From: Pseudomonadota bacterium
Lineage (GTDB): Bacteria > Pseudomonadota > Alphaproteobacteria > Sphingomonadales > Sphingomonadaceae
Length of the DNA stretch: 64,000 nt
Assembly (NCBI GenBank): GCA_023394965.1
Contig: JAEWZX010000019.1
Span: 62,001-126,000 of the forward strand
Direction: 5' to 3'
The position numbers and the translations under genes were made by a program. Positions 1-8,745 of this stretch are shown piece after piece. How positions within the stretch are numbered: the first letter of the stretch is position 1; each line of letters begins with the position of its first letter. The notes beneath the pieces are model-generated. The model saw only the letters and a program-made list of their open reading frames with translations, did not search any database and was not told the origin of the DNA.

Positions 1-1
1 C

Positions 2-601
2 GAAGGCCGCACCGATACCGAGATTGCGGAGTGGTTTGCTGAACAGCTGCGTGAAGCGTTTGTAGCGACCGAAGGTTCGGTAACGATCACCGTCCCTGGC
101 GGCTCCACGCCTTTCCCGATCATGGAAGAATTGCTCGCGCATGACCTGGACTGGAAGCGACTCGTCGTCTGGCCCGGGGACGATAGGATTGTGTCCGAAG
201 ATCACGCGGCGTCGAACACGGGAAAATTGCGAAAGTTGTTTGAGCCCGCCGGTGCCGAAGTCGTAACTCTTGGCGAAACGGAAGCCGTTCCACATTTCGC
301 GCTCGCCTGGCTTGGAATGGGAGGCGATGGCCATATTGCATCGCTGTTTCCCAACACCGATCCTAAGGTCGATGATCCACGCCATATCGTTCGTCTCACG
401 CCAGACCCGTTGCCGCCGGAAGCCCCCTTCGATCGTGTGAGCCTTACAATGCCTGCGCTCCTTGCAAGTAACAGTCTCGCTTTCGTCATTCGCGGCGATG
501 ACAAGCGCCGTGTTCTGGACCAGGCGGTTGCTGGTGAAAGCGATCTGCCGGTTGCGCGTCTGCTTGCCGCCGCGCAACAGCCGGTGACATGCTTCACCTG
601 A
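2..601 (+). CDS. pgl: 6-phosphogluconolactonase (5' end outside window)
   Basis: Hydrolyses 6-phosphogluconolactone to 6-phosphogluconate, the second step of the oxidative pentose phosphate and Entner-Doudoroff routes, in the cytosol. The open frame runs in from the window edge, so the true start is missing. About 199 codons are visible. The visible N-terminal part carries the sugar-isomerase-like motif VPGGSTPF, followed by WPGDDRIV (the family's DER/DDR loop), SNTGKLR and GMGGDGHIASLFP, the strongest signature of the Pgl/NagB-like fold. The stop overlaps the next gene by 13 bases, which suggests an operon. A glucose-6-phosphate dehydrogenase gene is the usual upstream neighbour, but it lies outside the window. 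Confidence 0.93.
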   Translation, partial: EGRTDTEIAEWFAEQLREAFVATEGSVTITVPGGSTPFPIMEELLAHDLDWKRLVVWPGDDRIVSEDHAASNTGKLRKLFEPAGAEVVTLGETEAVPHFALAWLGMGGDGHIASLFPNTDPKVDDPRHIVRLTPDPLPPEAPFDRVSLTMPALLASNSLAFVIRGDDKRRVLDQAVAGESDLPVARLLAAAQQPVTCFT

Positions 602-1059
602 TCCCCAAGCCTCTCTACCGGGTGGCATTGAAGATCGGCCACCGTGTGCGTCATCACTGGCGAAAATTCAGCGGAATTACTGGTAAGGGTGTAAGCATTA
701 TCGCGCGTAACTCCCAAGGGGAAATCCTGCTGGTACGGCATAGTTATGGACCGCAGGGATGGTATTTCCCCGGTGGTGGTGCGGGCCGGAACGAAGCGCC
801 AGACGAAGCGGCCCGTCGCGAAATGCTGGAAGAGACCGGATGCGCTGTCGTTTCCATCAGGCTGGTTGGGATCATAGAAGAAGAAATTTCCGGTGCGCCG
901 CATCAGGCATACATTTTCGATGGTGTGGTGGATGCAATTCCACAGGCGGACGGTCGCGAGATAGTGGAGGCGCGGTTCTTCTCAGTACATGCTCTTCCTG
1001 AACCGCTCAGCGCGCGAACCAGAATACGGCTGGAGTTGTCGCAATCGCTGGCCGATTAA
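589..1059 (+). CDS. Nudix family hydrolase
   Basis: Predicted pyrophosphohydrolase acting on a nucleoside diphosphate linked to another moiety. The substrate cannot be read from the sequence. A full Nudix box lies at about residues 62-84: G-x5-E-x7-REMLEETG-C, with the metal-binding REXXEE glutamates intact. The protein is 156 residues, the size of a single Nudix domain. It has a basic N-terminus (LKIGHRVRHHWRKF) before the core, which is common in this alphaproteobacterial subgroup. The start overlaps the pgl end by 13 bases, so translation is probably coupled. Its 3' end meets dinB tail to tail with a 4-base overlap, leaving no room for a terminator. Confidence 0.9.
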   Translation: MLHLIPKPLYRVALKIGHRVRHHWRKFSGITGKGVSIIARNSQGEILLVRHSYGPQGWYFPGGGAGRNEAPDEAARREMLEETGCAVVSIRLVGIIEEEISGAPHQAYIFDGVVDAIPQADGREIVEARFFSVHALPEPLSARTRIRLELSQSLAD

Positions 1060-2177
1060 AGCAGCGATAGCTGTGCGTCAGGCGGTAGTTCTTCGATCCT
1101 GTCATCCTCCAGTTTGGAAAGCGTCAGTCCCATCAACCGGATTGGCATGGGCAGGGGAAGCACGTCTTCTAGCAATACGCGACCGATAGCGGCGAATTCG
1201 CTTTTGTTGGAAATCGGATAGTCTACCGTCTTCGCTCGACTGAAGATCTGGAAGTCGGTGAATTTCAGCTTCAACGTAACGGTTCTTCCACGCGCTTCTG
1301 CCCTTTCGATATGGCCCCAGACAATATCGATAATATCTTCCATGGTTTCGCGCAGTTCGCTTCCTGATGACAGGTCCCGGTTGAAGGTGCGTTCCCCACC
1401 GACCGACTTGCGGATACGACTGGATCGCACAGGGCGAAGATCAATGCCCCGCGCGGCGCGATACAGATAGTCGGCGAAGCTTCCAAAATGGGTGCGCAAC
1501 CATTCGATGTTCTTTCCGACGAGATCACCACCCGTTTCTATGCCGAGACGGCTCATTTTCTCTGCCCCTTTTGGCCCGACGCCGTGGAACCGTCTGATCG
1601 GCAATTTGGCAACGAAGGCCGCCCCTTCACCCGGACGGATTACGCACAGGCCGTCGGGCTTGTTCTGATCGCTGGCGATTTTGGCGAGGAATTTGTTGTA
1701 ACTTACCCCCGCGCTGGCCGTCAGTTTCGTCTTGGCCCTGATCTCCTGCCGGATTAGTTCGGCGATGCGAGTGGCGCTGCCAATGCCTAGCTTGTCCTCC
1801 GTTACGTCCAGATAGGCCTCGTCCAGGCTCAACGGCTCAACAAGATCTGTATGATCATAAAAAATGGCGCGGATCTGCTGGCTAACACCCCGGTATACGT
1901 CAAAACGGCTCTTGCAGAAGATAAGCTCCGGACATTTCCTTTTTGCCGTGACGGACGGCATGGCGCTGCGTACACCGAACTTGCGCGCTTCGTAACTGGC
2001 TGCGGCCACCACGCCGCGTCCGCTGGAACCCCCGACCGCCACCGGTTTGCCGCGCAGGTCTGGATTGTCGCGCTGTTCAACGCTTGCGAAAAAGGCATCC
2101 ATGTCGACATGGATGATCTTGCGAAGGCCGTCGGCTTCGCTGTCTTCCTTATCGGTGCGCTTGTCGCAATCGCTCAT
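1056..2177 (-). CDS. dinB: DNA polymerase IV (Y family)
   Basis: Error-prone translesion polymerase of the Y family, 373 residues, the normal length. The N-terminus carries HVDMDAFFASVEQRDNP (metal ligand D25) and the palm motif PLSLDEAYLDV near residues 115-124 (D119, E120). The helix-hairpin-helix region follows (FHGVGPKGAEKMSRLG), then the little-finger domain with SVGGERTF. The C-terminus ends in PDAQLSLL, which resembles a beta-clamp-binding motif (QLSLL, close to the consensus QL[SD]LF). A LexA box of the alphaproteobacterial GTTC-N7-GTTC type is not evident in the 60-180 bases upstream. The gene runs divergently from the MFS gene. Confidence 0.95.
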   Translation of the reverse strand: MSDCDKRTDKEDSEADGLRKIIHVDMDAFFASVEQRDNPDLRGKPVAVGGSSGRGVVAAASYEARKFGVRSAMPSVTAKRKCPELIFCKSRFDVYRGVSQQIRAIFYDHTDLVEPLSLDEAYLDVTEDKLGIGSATRIAELIRQEIRAKTKLTASAGVSYNKFLAKIASDQNKPDGLCVIRPGEGAAFVAKLPIRRFHGVGPKGAEKMSRLGIETGGDLVGKNIEWLRTHFGSFADYLYRAARGIDLRPVRSSRIRKSVGGERTFNRDLSSGSELRETMEDIIDIVWGHIERAEARGRTVTLKLKFTDFQIFSRAKTVDYPISNKSEFAAIGRVLLEDVLPLPMPIRLMGLTLSKLEDDRIEELPPDAQLSLL

Positions 2178-2242
2178 GCGTGAATAGATAGGGCCACGGC
2201 TTGCAAATCGGAACCTTGTCGGCCACGTGACATTTTGTGCGG

Positions 2243-3508
2243 ATGCGAAGTGAACAGTTTGCCGGCGGTGAGCGCCCGATAGCCAACGCCGCCCGCGGCA
2301 AGAGTATCGGTGAACGTGAGCTCATCTGGATGATGGCTCTGCTGATGGCGTGCAATGCTTTCGGTATCGATGCCATTTTACCTGCGTTGGACGCGCTTGC
2401 TGGCGATCTCGGCGTGCAGGGCAATGATCGCCAGTTCGTCGTCGGGGCCTATCTGCTGGCAGCCGGGATCGGGACTTTGATTCCGGGCGCTTTTGCCGAC
2501 AGGTTCGGGCGAAGACCAGTGCTTTTCATGGCACTGTTTTCCTATATTGCGTTGTCTATAGCGTGTGCGATGGCTACGAGTTTCAATATGCTGGTGGCTC
2601 TGCGCGCGGCGCAGGGTTTCTTCGCGGCAGGCATCATCGCTCTGCCGCCAGCCATTATTCGCGACCGTGTGGGCGGCGACAAAATGGCCCGCATGATGAG
2701 CCTCATTTTCGTTATCTTTCTGCTGGTTCCTGCGGTTGCGCCAAGTATCGGCCAAGGTGTTCTGGTTGTGATGGGAGACTGGCGCTGGATCTTTGGCGCG
2801 ATGGCCGTGGCAGGCACCATCATGACGGCATGGGTGTATTTCAGGCTGCCGGAAACGCTGCATGATGAAGATCGCCAGGATATTCACTTGCCCACGATCG
2901 GCCGTAATATGGCAAGTGCCGTCACGCTGCGCGAAACCATTGGTTACACGCTTGGCAGTGCCTTGGTCTTCGGCGGTCTGTTCGGCTTCATCAATTCCAG
3001 CCAGCAATTGATTGGCGAAGCCTTCGGTGCCGGCGACAAGTTCCCGATGATCTTCGCCATTTGCGCGGGCTGCATGGCCATTTCCAATTGGTCCAACAGC
3101 CGTATCGTTGAACGCTTCGGGGCACGCCGTGTGAGCCATGTCGCACTGTTTGCCTTCATCGCGGTGGCGGCGGCGCAGTTCTGGTTTGCCAGTCAGCCGG
3201 ATGAAAGCTTGTGGACGTTCGTGCCGCTGATGGCTGCAAATATGAGTCTGCTGGGCTTCATCGGTGCGAATTTCGGGTCGATTGCTCTGCAGCCTTTCAA
3301 GCATATCGCAGGTGCGGCGTCATCGGCGCAGGGGTTCTTGCGCATGACCAGTGGGGCAGCGCTTGGTGCATATATTGGCTATCTGTACGACGGGACGGCG
3401 CGACCGCTCGCGATTGCGTTGCTTGGCACTGCGGTACTCAGCTTGATATTCGTGTTGTTCAGCGAACGCGGCTCTCTTTTCGGTCCTCCAGAACCAGAGG
3501 AAGACTAG
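2243..3508 (+). CDS. MFS drug-efflux transporter, Bcr/CflA-like
   Basis: Twelve-helix major facilitator protein of about 421 residues, probably a proton-coupled exporter of small molecules in the inner membrane. Evidence includes the motif-A loop ADRFGRRPVL after helix 2, the motif-B-like LRAAQGFFAAGII in helix 4, and the PAVAPSIGQGVL helix-5 signature (motif C-like) typical of the drug:H+ antiporter-1 group. An upstream in-frame GTG two codons earlier is an alternative start, and neither has a good Shine-Dalgarno sequence. About 25 polar residues precede helix 1, so the real start could be later. The 3' end overlaps the carboxylase beta subunit by 4 bases, tail to tail. Confidence 0.85.
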   Translation: MRSEQFAGGERPIANAARGKSIGERELIWMMALLMACNAFGIDAILPALDALAGDLGVQGNDRQFVVGAYLLAAGIGTLIPGAFADRFGRRPVLFMALFSYIALSIACAMATSFNMLVALRAAQGFFAAGIIALPPAIIRDRVGGDKMARMMSLIFVIFLLVPAVAPSIGQGVLVVMGDWRWIFGAMAVAGTIMTAWVYFRLPETLHDEDRQDIHLPTIGRNMASAVTLRETIGYTLGSALVFGGLFGFINSSQQLIGEAFGAGDKFPMIFAICAGCMAISNWSNSRIVERFGARRVSHVALFAFIAVAAAQFWFASQPDESLWTFVPLMAANMSLLGFIGANFGSIALQPFKHIAGAASSAQGFLRMTSGAALGAYIGYLYDGTARPLAIALLGTAVLSLIFVLFSERGSLFGPPEPEED

Positions 3509-5055
3509 GTTTCGGCCTGTAGCCTGCGCCACGCGAGGTCGGCGAATTCGCAGAGCAGTGGTCTGGTGTCGCGCGGCTGGATGATATCCTCGACATTGAA
3601 GCGTTCTGCGCTGCGGAAGGGGCTGGTCACCTTGTCTAACCTCGCGCGTATCGCGCTAAGTTCTGCGGCCGGGTCATCGGCGGCTTCGAGGTCGGACTTG
3701 TAGGCGACTTCCAGCCCGCCTGCGATGGGCAGGCTGCCCCAGTCGCCCGAGGGCCAGCAATAGCGGTACTGGAATTTTTCGGCATTGCTCATCGCGCTGC
3801 CGGCGATGCCGTAGGCGCGACGCAAAACCACAGAGGCGAGGGGGACCGTAGCTTTGTAGATCGCGTTCATGGCCTGGACGCCGTGGCGGATGGTGCCAGC
3901 AAGTTCGGCTTCGCGGCCGATCATGAAGCCGGGGTTGTCGACGAGGTGGACGATGGGTAGGCGAAACTGGTCTGCCAGCTTGACGAAGCGTTCGACCTTT
4001 TCGCTGGTTTTCGCATCCCACGAGCCGCCGAGATAGGACGGGTCGCTGGCCAAAACCATCACCGGCCAGCCGTCGAGCCGGGCGAGGGCGGTGATGCAGG
4101 CACGGCCCCACATGCGGCCGATTTCGAAAACCGTGCCGGTATCGAAGACCATATCGAGGCAGCGGCGCATCGAATAGACCTGCAGCGGGTCGCGAGACAC
4201 AAGTGAATCGAGCGTATGATCACGGCGCTGAACAGGGTCCGAACATTCCGTTCGGCGGGCAAGCTGGCCGACGTGTTCGGGCATGAAGGAGAGAAAATAC
4301 CGCGCGCGGGCAAAAGCTTCGGCTTCGTTCGCCACTTCGTCATCGACCACGCCGTTGCGGGTGTGGATGCTGCTGCCGCCTAGGTCTTCCTTGGCCTGCT
4401 GGTGATCGGTCGAGCCGCGATAGCTGTCGCCAAGGCCATCGACCACGGCAGGTCCGGCGGCGAAGAGCTGGCTGAGACCCTTCACCATGATCGAATAATG
4501 GCTGGCTACGGTGCGCGCCGCGCCGAGACCGGCGGTGGGGCCGAGCGCCAGCGCGACCACCGGCACTGTCTCGAGATTCTTCACGACGTCCGACCAGCCC
4601 GGCACTGCGGGGATGTATGTGGCACCGATCTGTTCCAGCGTCCTGACACTGCCGCCGCCGCCAGTGCCGTCGATCATGCGGACGATGGGGAGCTTGAGCT
4701 CGTGCGCCATCTTTTCCGCCTGCACCATCTTGCGGCTGATCCCGACATCGGCCGCGCCGCCGCGAATGGTGAAATCGTCCGCCGTGGCGACGACGGGGCG
4801 GCCGTTTATCTCCGCCTTGCCGAAGAGAAATGGTGCGGGAAGGACGGACTGAAGATCGCCGTCTTCGTCATAGGTTCCCTTGCCCGCGATCTTGCCGATT
4901 TCGCGAAAACTGCCGGGATCGACCAGTGCGGCGAGCCGGGCGCGGGCATCCATCTTGCCGCGCGAATGCTGACGCGCGACCTTTTCTTCACCGCCCATCT
5001 GCTCGGCCAGTCTTTCCCGGTGGCGGAGTTCCTCGAGTTCCTTGTCCCAGCTCAT
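3505..5055 (-). CDS. acyl-CoA carboxylase, carboxyltransferase (beta) subunit
   Basis: Carboxyltransferase subunit of a biotin-dependent acyl-CoA carboxylase (propionyl-, methylcrotonyl- or related CoA class), 516 residues. It moves the carboxyl group from carboxybiotin to acyl-CoA. Two crotonase-like halves are visible. The N-half has RARLAALVDPGSF, DFTIRGGAADVG and the glycine-rich IDGTGGGGS. The C-half has SDPSYLGGSWD and VDNPGFMIGREAE, the oxyanion and biotin pocket region. It lies 56 bases downstream of the alpha subunit on the same strand, the usual pairing. The exact acyl substrate cannot be fixed from sequence alone. No enoyl-CoA hydratase or dehydrogenase lies beside it to point to leucine degradation. 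Confidence 0.9.
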   Translation of the reverse strand: MSWDKELEELRHRERLAEQMGGEEKVARQHSRGKMDARARLAALVDPGSFREIGKIAGKGTYDEDGDLQSVLPAPFLFGKAEINGRPVVATADDFTIRGGAADVGISRKMVQAEKMAHELKLPIVRMIDGTGGGGSVRTLEQIGATYIPAVPGWSDVVKNLETVPVVALALGPTAGLGAARTVASHYSIMVKGLSQLFAAGPAVVDGLGDSYRGSTDHQQAKEDLGGSSIHTRNGVVDDEVANEAEAFARARYFLSFMPEHVGQLARRTECSDPVQRRDHTLDSLVSRDPLQVYSMRRCLDMVFDTGTVFEIGRMWGRACITALARLDGWPVMVLASDPSYLGGSWDAKTSEKVERFVKLADQFRLPIVHLVDNPGFMIGREAELAGTIRHGVQAMNAIYKATVPLASVVLRRAYGIAGSAMSNAEKFQYRYCWPSGDWGSLPIAGGLEVAYKSDLEAADDPAAELSAIRARLDKVTSPFRSAERFNVEDIIQPRDTRPLLCEFADLAWRRLQAET

Positions 5056-5111
5056 TCGTGCCCTCTCTCTTCGGTGGACACGCTCGCAATGAGGGGAGGC
5101 TTTGTGAAGCC

Positions 5112-6983
5112 TTATTCTTCTTTCGGCTCCACAACGGCCAGCACCGCGTCGACCTGCACCTGCCCGCCCTCGTTGGCGGCCAGTTCGGTTACGGTGCCAT
5201 CGAAGGGCGCGGTGAGGGCGTGTTCCATCTTCATCGCTTCGAGTACCATGAGGCGCTGGCCCGCGGTAACGGTATCGCCCTCGGCAACATCGACCGCAAT
5301 GACCTTGCCCGGCATGGGCGCGAGAATGGCGCCGTCTCCTGCTGCAGCGGCACCCGATCCACGGGACTGGCGTTCGAAGACGAAGCTCTGCCCATCGGCA
5401 AAGACCACGACTCTGGCGGGATCGACAAAGCCCGTCGCGAAGCTGTCCGGGCCGGCACGAGCGGCGGAGGCGGTGCGGGTTTCGCCCTTGTGCGTGAGCG
5501 TTGCCGACAGCACGCCGGGGGCATTGAGGCGCAGGCCGATGGGCAGGTCCTCATGGTCTTCGGTTTCGGCCAAAGCGATGAAATCGGCCGCGCTCTGCCA
5601 GATATCGTCGTCTGCTTCGTCGGACGACACGAGATTTTCGAGCTTGGTCTCGATAAAGCCGGTGTCGAGATTGGCCTGTTCGAAATCCTCGTCGCGCAGA
5701 CAATTGGCAATAAAGGCAGCATTGGTCTTTACCGGCCAGATTTCGACATTTTCCGCAATGTCGGCGAGCTGGTCGATAGCATCGCCGCGGGTTTCGCCCC
5801 AGACGACCAGCTTGGCCACCATGGGATCGTAGAAAGGCGAAATCCGATCGCCTTCCTCGACGCCGGTTTCGATGCGGCCTTCAACGCCGAGGTCGAAGTG
5901 ATCGAGCGCGCCGGTCGAAGGGAGGAAGCCGCCAGCCGGATCTTCTGCGTAAAGGCGCGCTTCGATGGCATGACCGTCGATGAAAAGATCGTCCTGCGAC
6001 AGCGGGATTGCCTCCCCGCTTGCGACGCGCAATTGCCATTCGACCAGATCGACGCCGGTGATTTCTTCGGTCACGGGATGTTCGACCTGAAGACGGGTGT
6101 TCATTTCCATGAAGAAGATGCGGTCGGCCCGCAGGCCTTCGCTGGCGTCGGCGATGAACTCGATCGTGCCCGCGCCTTCGTAATCGACCGCCTTGGCCGC
6201 GCGTACGGCGGCGGCGCAGATCTCTTCGCGTGTCCCCTCGTCCATGCCGGGGGCAGGTGCTTCCTCGATCACCTTCTGGTGACGGCGCTGCAGCGAGCAG
6301 TCGCGTTCGAACAGGTGGACGACGTTGCCGTGGCTATCGCCGAATACCTGTACTTCGATATGCCGGGGCGAGGTGATCCATTTTTCCAGCAGCACCTCGT
6401 CATTGGAGAAGCTGGCCTTGGCTTCGCGGCGGCAGCTTTCCAGCATCGCTTCGAAGTCGGCTGCAGCATCGACCTTGCGCATTCCCTTGCCCCCGCCGCC
6501 TGCGACGGCCTTGATCAGCACGGGGTAACCGATGGCGTCGGCTTCCTGCTTGAGGCGTTCGACCGACTGATCATCGCCCTCGTAACCAGGAGTCACCGGC
6601 ACGCCTGCTGCGCGCATCAGCTTCTTCGCGGCATCTTTCAGGCCCATCGCTTCGATGGAAGAAGGCTTGGGGCCAACCCAGATCAGGCCGGCATCGATGA
6701 CCGCCTGTGCGAAGCTGGCATTCTCGCTGAGGAAGCCGTAGCCTGGATGGATGGCTTCTGCCCCGGTCTGCTTGGCCGCAGCGATGATCTTTTCGCCCAC
6801 GAGATAGCTTTCGGCAGCAGGCGAAGGGCCGATATGGACCGCTTCATCAGCTTGGCGCACATGCAGCGCGCGGGCATCGGCGTCGGAATAGACAGCGACC
6901 GTGGCAATCCCCATCTCGCGCGCTGTGCGCATGATGCGGCAGGCGATTTCGCCTCGATTGGCAATAAGAAGCTTCGATATCAT
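5112..6983 (-). CDS. acyl-CoA carboxylase, biotin carboxylase plus biotin carrier (alpha) subunit
   Basis: Alpha subunit of an acyl-CoA carboxylase, 623 residues. It carboxylates its own biotin with ATP and bicarbonate. Order of domains: biotin-carboxylase N-domain (KLLIANRGEIACRIMRTA), ATP-grasp with the glycine-rich KAVAGGGGKGMRKV loop and EMNTRLQVEHPVTEE, a C-terminal carboxylase domain, a linker region that contacts the beta subunit, and a biotinyl domain at the end. The biotin lysine is K585 in EAMKMEH. The single-chain BC-BCCP layout is typical of propionyl- and methylcrotonyl-type enzymes rather than the separate AccB/AccC of fatty-acid synthesis. The start ATG has the invariant ISKLLIANRG directly after it. 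Confidence 0.93.
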   Translation of the reverse strand: MISKLLIANRGEIACRIMRTAREMGIATVAVYSDADARALHVRQADEAVHIGPSPAAESYLVGEKIIAAAKQTGAEAIHPGYGFLSENASFAQAVIDAGLIWVGPKPSSIEAMGLKDAAKKLMRAAGVPVTPGYEGDDQSVERLKQEADAIGYPVLIKAVAGGGGKGMRKVDAAADFEAMLESCRREAKASFSNDEVLLEKWITSPRHIEVQVFGDSHGNVVHLFERDCSLQRRHQKVIEEAPAPGMDEGTREEICAAAVRAAKAVDYEGAGTIEFIADASEGLRADRIFFMEMNTRLQVEHPVTEEITGVDLVEWQLRVASGEAIPLSQDDLFIDGHAIEARLYAEDPAGGFLPSTGALDHFDLGVEGRIETGVEEGDRISPFYDPMVAKLVVWGETRGDAIDQLADIAENVEIWPVKTNAAFIANCLRDEDFEQANLDTGFIETKLENLVSSDEADDDIWQSAADFIALAETEDHEDLPIGLRLNAPGVLSATLTHKGETRTASAARAGPDSFATGFVDPARVVVFADGQSFVFERQSRGSGAAAAGDGAILAPMPGKVIAVDVAEGDTVTAGQRLMVLEAMKMEHALTAPFDGTVTELAANEGGQVQVDAVLAVVEPKEE

Positions 6984-7008
6984 GCGGTCGCGCTAACCCA
7001 TTTTTCAA

Positions 7009-7113
7009 GTCATTGCGAGCCGTAGGCGAAGCAATCCGTGTTCACCCCTGTCGGCGTGTATGAAGCTGCGCTATGGATTGCCACGTCGGCCGGTGGGGCC
7101 TTCTCGCAATGAC
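7009..7113. repeat. nested palindromic intergenic element
   Basis: A 105-base inverted repeat between the carboxylase alpha gene and crtB. The outer arms, gtcattgcgag and ctcgcaatgac (11 bases each), are perfect complements. Inside them gcaatcc (7031-7037) pairs with ggattgc (7075-7081). The outer arm followed by cgaagcaatcc resembles short palindromic repeats I know from many bacterial genomes. Only one complete copy is in this window. A possible half-copy, ctcgcaatga, lies at 5085-5094 between the two carboxylase genes. The element could fold into a long hairpin at the 3' end of the crt transcript. There is no strong T run. Confidence 0.6.
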
Positions 7114-7132
7114 TGATAAGCAGTTCTGGGCC

Positions 7133-8155
7133 TTACCAGCCGGTGACCGGCCGGAAATCGTGTCGGCTCCACAGGATCGGTTCCGAAGGACCCTGCGGAC
7201 GGTTCACGATTGCTTCGAAGAATGCAGCCGTCATGTGCCACAGTTTTTCCGGGCCGCTGACCCTGGTGCGGCTGTTCCACGCGAGCTGTCCGCGGCTGAG
7301 CACCTTGCGTCCGATCGCGCCATAGATGCGCGCTGCGGCAAGGACCGCCCAACGCTGGCGGAAGCGCAGCCGTTTGGCACCGAGTTTGGAGGCAGCTTCG
7401 TATTTTTCCATCATGCCGATGAGGCGCGGCATCAGGCTGGCAAGACGGAAGCGGTTTTCGGGTAGGGCATGTTCACCCTGTTCCCAGCCCATTTCCGCCA
7501 GCCAGTCGGCGGGCAGATAACAGCGTCCGGCCTGCGCATCTTCCACGATGTCGCGCGCGATATTGGCCAGTTGGAAAGCAAGGCCGAGATCACAGGCCCG
7601 GTCCAGCGTTTCGCCGTCATCGGGGTGAACGCCCATTATCCGCGCCATCATGATGCCCACGGCACCCGCCACGTGATAGCAATAGCGCAACATGTCGGTT
7701 TCGGTTTTCGGGCTCCACCCCCCGGCGTCCAGCGCAAATCCGGCGATGACGTCGTTGGCTTCATCCAGCGTCAGCCCGCATTCGTCGGCGACGAGGCCGA
7801 AGGCGTCGAAAGCGGCGTCGGCTGTCGGCTGTTCCTCGAATGCGCGGCGGGTGAGCACGCGGATTGCCTGGACGCGGTCTTCTGCATCCTTGGGTGTGCC
7901 CTGATTGCCCAGCGGACCGCCCTTGTCCTGATTATCGGCAATATCGTCGCACCGGCGGCACCAGGCATACAGCAGCCAGCTGCGTTCGCGCGTGGTGCGA
8001 TCGAACAGTTTGGAAGCGGCAGCGAAACTGTGCGAGCCCTGTTCGATCGATTCGAGCGAGCGCTGGACCAGCACAGCACGATCCCGGCCGCCGCCGGCGC
8101 GGGCGGGGGTGGGACGCAGATAGCGCGACTGGACGAGGGTGCGTGGTTTGTTCAG
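7133..8155 (-). CDS. crtB: phytoene synthase
   Basis: Condenses two geranylgeranyl diphosphates to phytoene, the first committed carotenoid step. Squalene/phytoene synthase fold with both aspartate-rich motifs: DDIAD soon after YAWCRRC, and NIARDIVEDAQAGRCYLP later. Counting from the first conventional start (GTG at 8074) the protein has 313 residues. The frame stays open for 27 more codons to a CTG at 8155 that overlaps the stop of the LOG gene as CTGA, with GAAGG ten bases upstream. The extension reads as plausible protein (NKPRTLVQSRYLRP). I give the CTG start as the likelier one, but 8074 remains possible because it needs no rare codon. Last gene of the crt operon. Confidence 0.9.
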   Translation of the reverse strand: MNKPRTLVQSRYLRPTPARAGGGRDRAVLVQRSLESIEQGSHSFAAASKLFDRTTRERSWLLYAWCRRCDDIADNQDKGGPLGNQGTPKDAEDRVQAIRVLTRRAFEEQPTADAAFDAFGLVADECGLTLDEANDVIAGFALDAGGWSPKTETDMLRYCYHVAGAVGIMMARIMGVHPDDGETLDRACDLGLAFQLANIARDIVEDAQAGRCYLPADWLAEMGWEQGEHALPENRFRLASLMPRLIGMMEKYEAASKLGAKRLRFRQRWAVLAAARIYGAIGRKVLSRGQLAWNSRTRVSGPEKLWHMTAAFFEAIVNRPQGPSEPILWSRHDFRPVTGW

Positions 8156-8745
8156 AGGTCGTCGGCCTTCATCTGAAAAATGGGAGTATGCGGCTGGTAT
8201 GCTTCCATACGGTTAAGCAACCCGTCGAGCGTGGTGTCATGCACCAGAATATTTTGGTGAACGGGCCGCACAAAGCCGATTTCCGCCATGTGGCGATTGA
8301 AGGCGATCAGGTGATCGTAAAAGCCGAAGGCATTGAGCAGACCGACCGGATTGTCGTGATAGCCCAGCTGTGCCCAGCTCATCGCTTCCCACAACTCGTC
8401 CATCGTGCCGACCCCGCCAGGGATAGTGATGAAGCCGTCCGAAAGGTCGGTAAAGCGCTGCTTGCGTTCGTGCATACCGCCCACGGTGTAGAGTTCGGTG
8501 CAATCGTGATTGGACATTTCGCTATTGGCCAGGGCATCGGGGATCACACCGATCACCTCGCCACCGGCCTCCAGCGCGCCGCGCGCGGTGGCGCCCATCA
8601 GGCCCAGCCGCCCGCCACCATAGACGACACCGATTCCCCGCTGCGCCAGCCCCTTGCCCACATCGTAAGCAAGCTGGATGAAGCGCGGATCTGCCGGCGA
8701 AGCGGAGCCGCAATAGACCGCCAGACGGTTCATACTTCGGGTCAT
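8152..8745 (-). CDS. LOG-family phosphoribohydrolase (TIGR00730)
   Basis: Rossmann-fold protein of 197 residues. Characterised relatives release cytokinin bases or hydrolyse nucleoside monophosphates to base plus ribose 5-phosphate. The family's diagnostic motifs are present: VYGGGRLGLMG at about 42-51, the catalytic arginine R94 in MHERK, and PGGVGTMDE at 109-117 (PGGxGTxxE). The ATG overlaps the crtI stop as ATGA, and its own TGA overlaps the crtB frame as CTGA. It is therefore translated inside the carotenoid operon although no role in pigment synthesis is known for this family. The true substrate is unknown. Confidence 0.9.
   Translation of the reverse strand: MTRSMNRLAVYCGSASPADPRFIQLAYDVGKGLAQRGIGVVYGGGRLGLMGATARGALEAGGEVIGVIPDALANSEMSNHDCTELYTVGGMHERKQRFTDLSDGFITIPGGVGTMDELWEAMSWAQLGYHDNPVGLLNAFGFYDHLIAFNRHMAEIGFVRPVHQNILVHDTTLDGLLNRMEAYQPHTPIFQMKADDL

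Noticed and set aside
2178..2242. LexA (SOS) box for dinB
   Set aside because: No GTTC-N7-GTTC or similar site is visible in the divergent gap.
4402..7025. Long plus-strand open frames (476 and 731 codons) opposite the carboxylase genes
   Set aside because: They are antisense shadows of two clear carboxylase genes in GC-rich sequence, have no recognisable domains, and overlap the real genes entirely.
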